Source of the DNA: SKPT01 sp040905445
GTDB taxonomy: Bacteria > Planctomycetota > Phycisphaerae > Phycisphaerales > Phycisphaeraceae
Length of the DNA stretch: 64,000 nucleotides
Direction: 5' to 3'
Assembly (NCBI GenBank): GCA_040905445.1
Contig: JBBDRN010000041.1
Location: 25,856 to 89,855, forward strand
The first letter of the stretch is position 1, and every line of letters begins with the position of its first letter. Below the pieces are notes generated by a model. The model saw nothing but the letters and a program-made list of their open reading frames with translations, was not told the DNA's origin and searched no databases. This document shows, piece after piece, positions 16,801 through 24,400 of the stretch. The translations under genes and the position numbers were made by a program.

Positions 16801-18311
16801 TAAACGCCCGTGCCGGCGCGGCGTTCGCCGGCGAGCGGGGGCAGGTCGGGCAGCGCGGCGGCCAGCCGGTCCCACGCTTCGCTGTGGCCGCCTACGCGGT
16901 CCTGGAACGCGCCGAAGCTGAACCACGTGAGCACGCACAGGGCAAGCACGGCGACGCTGCCGGCCCCAAGCAGTGCGGCGCGGCGCTGCTGGCGCAGGCG
17001 GCGCGTGTTGCCCGCGCGCGTGACGAGCCGGCTTTCCTTGAAGATCTTGTTGAGGAACAGGTCGCGCAGGAAGTACGCCCGGTCGCGCTCCCAGGGCCGA
17101 TCCTCCGGCAGGTCTTCCGGCGCCACTCCGAGGGCTTCCGCGAGCATGCTGTCGAGGGCCTTGCCTTCGCGCAGCGACGAGGTGAAGTAGATGCCGCGCA
17201 GAAACAGCGGCTTGGCGGACCATTCACCGGTGACGAAGACCGAACCGAGGTACTGCTGCAGCCGCGGCGCCAGGCGCTGGAAGCTGTCGGTGAAGTCGTA
17301 GAGGCTGTCGACCTGGTCGATGCGGCGCGTCTCGGCGTCCTCGCCGGCACTGACGGGGTCGAGCAGCAGGCTCATGCGGCGCTGCTCGAGCCGCTGGCGG
17401 ACGGTGCGCAGGTATTCGTCGATCTGCTCGGGCTGGAAGGGGTCGTCGAGCGCGCCGGGGTTGGACCAGCCGAACATCTGGTGCTGGAGGTCGATGTCGT
17501 CGATGCCGTCGAAGAACTCGCGGAAGCCGGCGATCAGGTCGCACTTGGTGACGATGACGAAAACGGGGAAGCGCACTTCGAGCGTCCGCTGGATGTTGGC
17601 GAGCTGGACGGCGATCTGGCCGGCTTTTTTCTGAATCTCCTCGCTCGAGTCGCTGATGAGGCTGTCGGCGGGGATGACGAGCATCAGGCCGTTGACCGGG
17701 CAGTTGGGGCGCGTGCGGTTGAGCAGGCGCAGGAACTCGTTCCACTCGCTGGTCGTCCCGGGCGTGACCTGCTCGAACATGAGCCGGCCGGCGGTGTCGA
17801 GGATGACGGCGTGGTTGGTGAACCACCAGTTCATGTTGATCGTGCCGCCCGTGCCCTGCAGCGTGTCCTGCAGCCCCGGCGGGAACGGGACGTTGGAGCG
17901 GCGCAGCACCTCGGTCTTTCCCGAGCCCGGCTCGCCGGCGATCATGTACCAGGGCAGGCTGTAGAGGTCCTTGCCCGCGGCGCGAAAGGTGGCGACGCCC
18001 TGCTCGAAGGCGCGGCGCAGGTCGTCGAGCCGGGCGCGCTGGTTGACGTCGCTGATGTCCTTGGGCGTCGACCCGGTGCTCGCGACGACCTCCTTCTCAA
18101 AGGGATCGGCCTTGCGCTTCTCGCGCCAGCGCAGGACGGCGTGGTAGACGACCAGCAGCAGGGCGATGAGCAGGACGCCGAGCAGCATGACCCACCAGAG
18201 GCGGGGGTAGATGGCGGTGATGACGGCGACGACGCCCACGCCGGCGACGCCGAGAGCGCCGAGCTTGGCGGCGGGGGACAGGTCGCTGAATGCTGAGGCC
18301 AGCCGATGCAT
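13869..18311 (-). CDS. tssM: T6SS inner-membrane protein TssM (IcmF family)
   Basis: A 1480-residue core subunit of the T6SS membrane complex that spans inner membrane and periplasm and contacts TssJ and TssL. Two membrane segments (about 20-35 and 38-58) are followed by the cytoplasmic NTPase-like domain with Walker A GEPGSGKT (126-133) and Walker B AVILDTAG. A third membrane segment (about 435-460) leads into a long periplasmic region. It is larger than typical TssM proteins of roughly 1,100-1,300 residues; the extra length is in the periplasmic part. GGAG lies 6 bases before the start. It is 23 bases after tssL. Confidence 0.95.
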   Translation of the reverse strand: MHRLASAFSDLSPAAKLGALGVAGVGVVAVITAIYPRLWWVMLLGVLLIALLLVVYHAVLRWREKRKADPFEKEVVASTGSTPKDISDVNQRARLDDLRRAFEQGVATFRAAGKDLYSLPWYMIAGEPGSGKTEVLRRSNVPFPPGLQDTLQGTGGTINMNWWFTNHAVILDTAGRLMFEQVTPGTTSEWNEFLRLLNRTRPNCPVNGLMLVIPADSLISDSSEEIQKKAGQIAVQLANIQRTLEVRFPVFVIVTKCDLIAGFREFFDGIDDIDLQHQMFGWSNPGALDDPFQPEQIDEYLRTVRQRLEQRRMSLLLDPVSAGEDAETRRIDQVDSLYDFTDSFQRLAPRLQQYLGSVFVTGEWSAKPLFLRGIYFTSSLREGKALDSMLAEALGVAPEDLPEDRPWERDRAYFLRDLFLNKIFKESRLVTRAGNTRRLRQQRRAALLGAGSVAVLALCVLTWFSFGAFQDRVGGHSEAWDRLAAALPDLPPLAGERRAGTGVYAYNGHEHALEHEGEDISVAGLPDLSLRLASAGIEVPAVFRLVAGLDRDLLHDQRFEAHDALVRELMLTPVVEGVAEKLRDLDGASWSPDATAALAQLLRLHTFSQEQAPVADAPPLVSLSPLLRVLLDEAEYERFASDADARGLEQILADTYAGRELAGRRHRTAAAVLASLNVEPLLARGITAFTDFQYQAGADPASLLSDLEDLRAAMVDFADAETALLGLPDRYGDDRARQGTEAWHERFAAVHDAGVALDGAVASLKDQGFEPDEAVADLLAAAERELHDRIDRQFSALIDQLPPGADVDADADDLRGRLQASRDATRAAADDRFAGIVDDVERLHGSLMTANRAMRRDEAGVAYQIRLAMYRDADDAFFGDDPPQVTLTNVADLLEAIESTATAAESRITDRHALADDASLDAAAETARWGLRLAGRANRTHLLERTLARLPADADALESAIAEADLTAAQAAGTWTPPRIPLSQRFSGQAAFPAGLHPEAFRRLAGSWAALADRAEPGADAASRLLDAETLDPRVRDAERRVVQPYVQRYIAYWSQGVLEDASPAPDGDWTELYERLSTLRAEVVQPELASLADQVALALQRVPERFLTGPERDELIAHATGQLTHTRRGFDEICNDVVRHWLNLTARTRDGELDIEAGVVGLKRMTPSDFRRDLLGGIVYADDPSEAPLRYWSELVRVALEAIADEGAHVAEDAKARLRGEHRGFPLYNLPGSEHLTMEQIRTAAADAAHLQAMIGRLDDEEPSRIGAGARTGLDRVDHQLGRISGAEIIVEDETRWLRSITRIALALTDAEQPLEAELFLLPASDQFNAPDWPEEAEAAIRPFRYVEIAGELRTTQRGADDPERSARLHVPAGEPFTLRFFRLDDDAEPAAEVSFDAPFGVLAATLQPGVVYEENEQDDGPPLWRLPLRVVLPAPDVEADDADDADDAPAATEEQVFFYWLGLRFDRPMPSPEAWPQP

Positions 18312-18334
18312 GCGTCACTCCAGGGGGTTCGCGG

Positions 18335-19027
18335 TCATCCGCCGCCGGCGACGATGGACAGGGCCTGCGCCAGATCGCCCGAGGCGACGCGGTACAGGTA
18401 GACGCTCGCGCCGAAGAGCACGACCACGAGGCCGGCGAAGACGATGCCGATGCCCATCAGCGATGTGCCGGGCGTTTCGATGAGGTCGCTGGTGTCGAGC
18501 TGCTCGTAGGCGTCGGGGCAGAGTCGACCGCCGTCGTCCGTCATGCCGCGCTTGCGCAGCCGGGCGGAGATTTCCAGCATTTTCTTGCGCAGGTATTCGT
18601 GCTGGCCGGTGTACAGCCCCGCGAAGCCGAGGCCCATGCAGGTGTAGTAGACCTCCAGCCGGTCCGCGGCCGGCTCGCCCGGGTCGGCGAGCGTCTCGTT
18701 GAGCAGGTCGAAGAAGCGCTCGTCGCCCGCCAGCTCGTTGTAGAGCTCGCGCGCCAGCGCCGGCCAGCGGTTGGCGTAGCTCAGCGCGCTCTCGTAGACG
18801 AAGTTGTCGACGAAGAACGCGAGCACCAGCAGCAACCTGCCTTTGCCCTCCGGGTCGAACTGCTGCTTGAGGTCCGGGTCGGCCTCCGCCTCGTGCTGGA
18901 TCCGCTCCAGGTGGCTGGTCAGCTCGGCGCGCACGTGCGCCATCTCCGGCTCGGCGCCCTTGCGCGCCGAGCGGTTGACGCGGCAGACGTAGGTGAACAG
19001 CGGCTCGGCCAGTGTGCGGGGCTTCAT
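18335..19027 (-). CDS. tssL: T6SS inner-membrane protein TssL (DotU family)
   Basis: A 230-residue DotU-like protein. The cytoplasmic helical domain carries the family patterns LVLAFFVDNFVYES and VYYTCMGLGFAGLY with the following RKKM. A single C-terminal membrane helix lies at about 188-212 (LMGIGIVFAGLVVVLFGASV). TssL forms the membrane complex with TssM and links it to the baseplate through TssK. No peptidoglycan-binding OmpA-like extension follows, so anchoring to the wall must come from elsewhere. It starts 3 bases after the tssK stop. Confidence 0.93.
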   Translation of the reverse strand: MKPRTLAEPLFTYVCRVNRSARKGAEPEMAHVRAELTSHLERIQHEAEADPDLKQQFDPEGKGRLLLVLAFFVDNFVYESALSYANRWPALARELYNELAGDERFFDLLNETLADPGEPAADRLEVYYTCMGLGFAGLYTGQHEYLRKKMLEISARLRKRGMTDDGGRLCPDAYEQLDTSDLIETPGTSLMGIGIVFAGLVVVLFGASVYLYRVASGDLAQALSIVAGGG

Positions 19028-19030
19028 GGC

Positions 19031-20401
19031 CTAGGCGTTCTCCGGCGCGAGGGTCATGTAGAGCGAAAGCTGGAAGTCCGAGTTTTCCTGGTCCGGCCAG
19101 ACGGCGGCGACCGCCTTGTCCGCGAGGATGCGCTCCCACATCCGCGCCGACTCCTCACGCAGCAGCCGAAAGTAGTGCAGGTCCGCACGCGACGGCAGGC
19201 CCAGCGGCGGATGCCGCTCCTCCTGCAGCTTCACGCCATAGATCGCCCGCCCCGCCAGCGCCGCGGGCATCAGCTTGAAGCGGTCGGCGTCCTCCACCAG
19301 CGCGGCGACGGCCTGCGGGTCCTGCCGCGTCTGCACCGCCAGAAAATACTGCGTCGGGTCCGCCAGGTGCCGGTCTTCCAGGGCGGCGATGAGTCCGTTG
19401 CCGTCCGCCTCGAAGCCGACGCGCAGCCACGGCTCGCTGACCGCGCCGCCGAGCAGCGAGCGCAGCTTCTCGTTGATTGCGGCGAAGGCGGCGAGCGGCT
19501 CGTGGTGGTCGTAGCGTGGCACGTCGAACACGTCGTTGCCCGGGTTCAGCGCCGCCAGCTCGCCGAGCATCTCGCGCAGCGCCAGGTACATCGCCAGCGG
19601 CGTCATCGATGGCAGTTCGGCGAGCGTCGCCAGGCCTGCCGCGTAGCGGTTGAGCGTCCGCAGGCGCATCACCTGCTCGAGCTGCATGCCCCGCATCGTC
19701 TCGATGCTGAAGCCCCCGCGCGTCATCTGCACCACCAGCGCCTGCCGGGCGGCGCTGACCTGGTTGGACAGGTCGCGGACCATGTCGCGCAGCACGACTG
19801 AGCCCGAGAGCGTCATGCAGGGCGGGACGAACTCCGGGTCCTGCTTCGGCGCGCCCGTCTCCTCGCCTGTGGCGTGGACGATGCGCAAGAGCGGCAGGAC
19901 CTCCATGTCCGATGTGTCCTCGCCGTCGAGCACGAGCCGGGCGTTGACGCTGCGCAGGACGACGGGGTGGGGGTTCTCGCCGGTGTTCTCGTCCGGGCGG
20001 TCCGACTCCGTGAGTCGGTAGAGGCGCTTGATGCGCCACGGCTCGGTGCCGTCGTTCTCCACGGTGTTGGCCCGGTTGGGGTCCCACAAGGGCACGGCGA
20101 GGCTGATGGTGATCGGGTCGCTGGTGCTTTCGAACGCCCGCTTGATCTCCAGCGTGGGCAGCGCGGCTTCCTCTGGGACGCGCAGCTCCACGCCGCTGGG
20201 CATGATCACGTGCAGGCGGTCGAAGCGGACGAGCATGTTCTCCAGCGCGTCGCGCGACAGCCGCGCGTCGACCACGCCCCACGGGTGGGGCATGAGCTGC
20301 GCCCGCAGGCCCGCGATCGCCTCGCCATGGGCGCGCGACATCGCCTGGAGATGGTGCGGCTGCAGGAACAGCCCTTCGTGCCAATGAACCTCGGCGGCCA
20401 T
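19031..20401 (-). CDS. tssK: T6SS baseplate protein TssK
   Basis: A 456-residue baseplate subunit that connects the TssEFG wedge to the TssL/TssM membrane complex. The N-terminus VHWHEGLFLQPHHLQAMSR is diagnostic for TssK, and the length is normal (about 445-460). The gene is tightly coupled to tssL (3-base gap) and follows the 303-aa gene by 19 bases. Confidence 0.95.
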   Translation of the reverse strand: MAAEVHWHEGLFLQPHHLQAMSRAHGEAIAGLRAQLMPHPWGVVDARLSRDALENMLVRFDRLHVIMPSGVELRVPEEAALPTLEIKRAFESTSDPITISLAVPLWDPNRANTVENDGTEPWRIKRLYRLTESDRPDENTGENPHPVVLRSVNARLVLDGEDTSDMEVLPLLRIVHATGEETGAPKQDPEFVPPCMTLSGSVVLRDMVRDLSNQVSAARQALVVQMTRGGFSIETMRGMQLEQVMRLRTLNRYAAGLATLAELPSMTPLAMYLALREMLGELAALNPGNDVFDVPRYDHHEPLAAFAAINEKLRSLLGGAVSEPWLRVGFEADGNGLIAALEDRHLADPTQYFLAVQTRQDPQAVAALVEDADRFKLMPAALAGRAIYGVKLQEERHPPLGLPSRADLHYFRLLREESARMWERILADKAVAAVWPDQENSDFQLSLYMTLAPENA

Positions 20402-20420
20402 GGTGTCGTCCAGCAGGCGG

Positions 20421-21332
20421 TTAGCGGTTGAGTCCCTTGACCAGCGACGTCGTGTAGTCCGTGATGATCTGCTTGACCTCGCGCTCCATGGCGGCTTCGT
20501 CCATGGCTTCGGCGAGCTCCTTAAACTTGCGCCAGCACGCGACGTCCGCGCTTTCGTGCCATCGCTTGTCGTGGCGGGCGAGCGTCTCGATCTCCAGCGG
20601 GGCGAGCTTGCTCGCGTAGCGCGCGGTGAACTGCCGGCCGACCTGCCCGACGGCGGCGATCATGCCCGCGGCCATCTGCCGGACGCGCTCGAGCTCCTCG
20701 ATGACCTGCGTGCGCGAGACGTCCTCGTCGCCCGCGACAAATGCGGAGAGCTGAACCTGCAGCCGGCGGTTCGAGAGCAGGTCCGACTTGGGCGCCAGCT
20801 CGCGCCACGTGCTGCGGACGATGCGCTCGAGGTTGATGGCAAACTCGGCGAGCTCGCCGGCGATCTGCAGCGTCCGCCGTGCGTCCACCGCGGCGTCGGC
20901 GGCGACCTGGAACTTTTCGCGCGCCTGCGCAGCCGCCTCCGCCGACCAGCCCGCGCCTTCCTGCTCGGGCACAAGGTCCGCCCCGGCAAGGCGCTGGGCG
21001 ATCGCCCGCCGCTGCTTGTCGTCCAGCCCCGCGGCCAGATCGACCAGGCGCGTGACGAGCACGGCGGGGTCGGAAAGCTCCTCGCTCTCGCCCGCGGCCG
21101 GCGTGGGGGGCTCGTCGTCGTTCTGCCAGGCGGGAAAGTGGGTCATCAGTTCGCCCAGCGTCGCCTTGCGCTGCTCGGGCGACTGCGTGGCCAAGGCCCG
21201 GTCCAATTCCTCGGCCAGATGCTCCTGCCGCTCCGCGGCCGGGGCGTCCGCGAAGTCGACCTGCAGAAGCCGAAGTCGGCTTGCCAGGGCGGCGGGCGTC
21301 GGGCGGTTGGAGTCGGCGGTCGGGCTCATCAT
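20421..21332 (-). CDS. Unknown T6SS-locus protein, helical
   Basis: A 303-residue protein with no signal peptide or membrane segment, rich in Ala, Glu, Arg and Leu and predicted mostly helical. I do not recognise a family with confidence. Its C-terminal part (about 225-303: RQFTARYASKLAPLEIETLA, then ACWRKFKELAEAMDEAAMER) loosely recalls the C-terminal helical domain of T6SS FHA proteins (Fha/TagH), but no FHA domain is present. The position between the pseudokinase and tssK suggests a baseplate or regulatory accessory. There is a 70-base gap after the kinase-like gene and 19 bases to tssK. Confidence 0.6.
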   Translation of the reverse strand: MMSPTADSNRPTPAALASRLRLLQVDFADAPAAERQEHLAEELDRALATQSPEQRKATLGELMTHFPAWQNDDEPPTPAAGESEELSDPAVLVTRLVDLAAGLDDKQRRAIAQRLAGADLVPEQEGAGWSAEAAAQAREKFQVAADAAVDARRTLQIAGELAEFAINLERIVRSTWRELAPKSDLLSNRRLQVQLSAFVAGDEDVSRTQVIEELERVRQMAAGMIAAVGQVGRQFTARYASKLAPLEIETLARHDKRWHESADVACWRKFKELAEAMDEAAMEREVKQIITDYTTSLVKGLNR

Positions 21333-21402
21333 TCACCCCTGGGCAGAGAGACGCGCGCGGCGGCGGCGCGGAGGTGCGTCCAATATACGTGTGAGCATGT
21401 GT

Positions 21403-24400
21403 TTACTCAAGTGCTTGTGCCGGTTGGAATTCCTGCCGCTGCACCAGCCGGTGCAGCCGGACGCGGCTGCCCGGCTCGCCCGCGGGATACGCCAGGCGGA
21501 AGCCGACGTCGCTGAAGCCGTTGCGGCAGAGAAACCACGTCTTGGTCAGCAGCTCATCGGTCGGCAGCTCCGGCGCCGCCAGTGCCGAGCCGCCGATGAC
21601 CCCCGACCCGGCCCACCGGTCGCGCACGCGCTGCGCGACGGCGTCGAAGCTCTCGAGCGCATCGGGCACGGGCGGCGCGTTGGCAAGGTTCGGGCCGGCA
21701 GGCGTGGCAGGCGTGGCGGGAGTGGCGGGAGTGGCGGGGGCGAGGGCGTACTCCGCGACGTTGCCCAGCAGGTGGTGGTCCGTGTCCACCGGGGCGAACC
21801 AGAGGTAGTCGTCCTCGCGATCGGCGTCGGCGGTGGCGTCGCGGCCCGTCGGTACAGCCGCGCCATTAGGCCGGAACGTGCCCTCGTCCGGCCAGGGGTA
21901 ATAGATCGTCTGGTTCTGCTCCGCCGCCCGGTCATAGATCTGCGCCACGTACGCCTGCTGGTCGGCGAACGCCCGGTCGCGCAGGTTCACATCGTCCTGC
22001 TCGGGAAAGGCTTCGCGCGCGGCCCGCCACTCCGCGGGCGTGGGCGGCCGCGAGCCGGCGGCGTGCGCGAGGTAGGCCGCCACGTGCGGCGGCACGAACG
22101 TCAAGGGGCTGCGCGGCCCCGGCCGCTCGTCGCCGTCGCCCGGCACGTATGTCTCCATCCCCTGCTGGCGAAGCCAGGCCACCGCGTTGTTGGCGATCCA
22201 GTCGTTGGTGATCCGCACCCGCGCGCCGTCGTACACCCACGGCCGGGCGCCCTGGTAGGAATTGATCGAGACTGCTTCGAGCGCCCCCTGCAGGCTGCTG
22301 GCGTCGGCCGGGCGATGGGTACGCAGTCCGTCGATGATCATCATCGCCAGCTCGACCGACACGGCGTGCTCTGCGATGTAGACCGGCAGGCCTTCGTCCG
22401 GCTGTACGAGTCGGAAGCTCAGCTCCTGATCCGTGCCCGGGTGGCGGTAGGTGACGCGGTCGAGCGCGTCCGGCGGTGAGACCCGCTCCCAGCGCAGCCC
22501 GTCCGGCAGCCAGCTCGCGCCGGGGCCGAGGTCGTCGTATTCTGGCGGCAGGCGGTCGGCGTCCGGGTCGATGATCCTCTCGAGGCCGTCGACGAACGCC
22601 GGGGCCGGCAGGTTCGCGAGTTGATCGAGCTGCGCCAGCATGCCCACGACGTGCTCCTCCGCCTCGCCGTCGGAAAGCCCGAGCCAGTCGCGGTGGCGCC
22701 ACTGGTAAAGCATGAGGTTGAAGCGGGCGCGGTCGGTCAACGGCTCGGGTAGCCGCGCGAAGCGGGCGTCCAGCGGGTCGACGTCCGCGGGATCGGCGAC
22801 CATTGAGGTCTCCGGCAGCAACTGCAGCGCGCCGCCGATGCTCGCTTCGTCCTCGAACCGGTTGACCGCGCGGCGCCAGCGGGTGGCCGCGGTGTCGTCA
22901 AGCTCGCCGTGCAGCGCTTCGCGACGGGTCGATGGGAGATCGGCCGTGGTCACGAGACCGTGGAGCCGGTGGCGGATGGCGATCTCGCGGCGCAACTGGT
23001 CGAGATCGTGCGGCCAGTCGTGGCGGTCGAGGCCGCGCCACGCGGCGAAAGCCAGCGCCGGGTCCGTCGTCGCCTGCGCGGAGTCGGGCGGCGTAGTGGC
23101 ACCGGCGGGGGCGGTAGCGGCCACCCATTCGAGCAGATCCTCCTGCGTCGCCGACGCGGCCTGCTGCACGCGATTGATGCGGCGGCGCAGCGGCTCAAAC
23201 GCCGGCGCCACCTCGGCCGCCGGCACGGCGTCGTCGGGGATAAGCGTGCGCAGCGGCTGACCGTCAGGCGTCGGCTCGTCAAGGCCGTAGGCCTGATCGA
23301 GCAGCGTTTCGACTTCGGCGTAACGTTCGAGCAGGTCGCCCGCCGATTGCCGCCAGCGGGTGAACGCCGCCACGGCCGCGTCCCGCGCGTCATCGTCCAG
23401 CCGCGGCGACGCGTCGTCACCCGGCCAGGTCAGTCCGACGAGCGCCTCGTCGAGTCCGCGCTCGCGGTGGGCGTCCAGCGCAGCCTGCACGGCCGCGGCG
23501 TCCCACGCCTCGGGCGAAGGCCGCGGCCGATCGTCCAGTGCCGACGGGAATCGCTCCTGCAGTTCCGCGAGCAGCGAGCGCAACGCCTCGGCCCGCTGGC
23601 GCAGGTCAAAGACCTCGTCCGTCTCGCGCGCCAGCGACTGCACCTCGCTCGACCATGCCGTGGCCAGCGCGCTCGACGCGGCGAAGGAGGCGTCCTGCTG
23701 CAGCGCCGCGGCGACGGCGTCGAGGCCGAGCTCTTCATCGGCGACGGCCTGCTGGACGCGATCGGCAAACGCGCGCAGCTCGTCCGTCACCGCGGGCACG
23801 CCGCGCTCGATCGCCTCCCGGTGCGCGCGGACCCAGCTCTGGCGGCTGAGCTGCTGGTAGGCGGGCAGCGGACCGTCCTCGTAGTACGTCTGCAGGCGGG
23901 CGGCCGTGCGCGGCGCGTCGAGCCCGTCGTTGAGCCGTGCGATGTTCGCGTGCACCGCCGCCACGAGATCGGGGGCCGGCCAGTCGCCGCGCGGGTCCGG
24001 CGCCGACGGCGGATGCCAGTCCGCCTCGACATCCTCCACCGCCTCGCGCCATCGATCGAGTAGCGCAAGCTCGGCGGCCGGCTCGTCCTCGTACAACCCA
24101 CTGCGATCGACGAACACCGCGCGGTCGATCACGTCACGCCACGTCGTGCGCGCGGTCTGCTCGAGCGCTTCGACTGATTGCCGCAGCTCGACGAGGTCCA
24201 CGGCAAACGCCGCGAGCTCGGCGACGCGATCGTCCGCTTCCTCCGCCGGGATATCGAACCGGGCGAGCGACGCGCCGAGCCGGGCGTCGATGGCGTTGTT
24301 GAGTTGACGGAGGATCGGGTCCGTCCCCGGCTCGTCGGCCGCGCCGGGCGCGCGGGCGATGCTGCCGGCAAGCTCATCGGTGCGCCCCCACGCCGCCTCC

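Noticed and set aside
16497..18296. 599-residue plus-strand open frame inside tssM
   Set aside because: Antisense to the well-supported TssM motifs; no recognisable domain.
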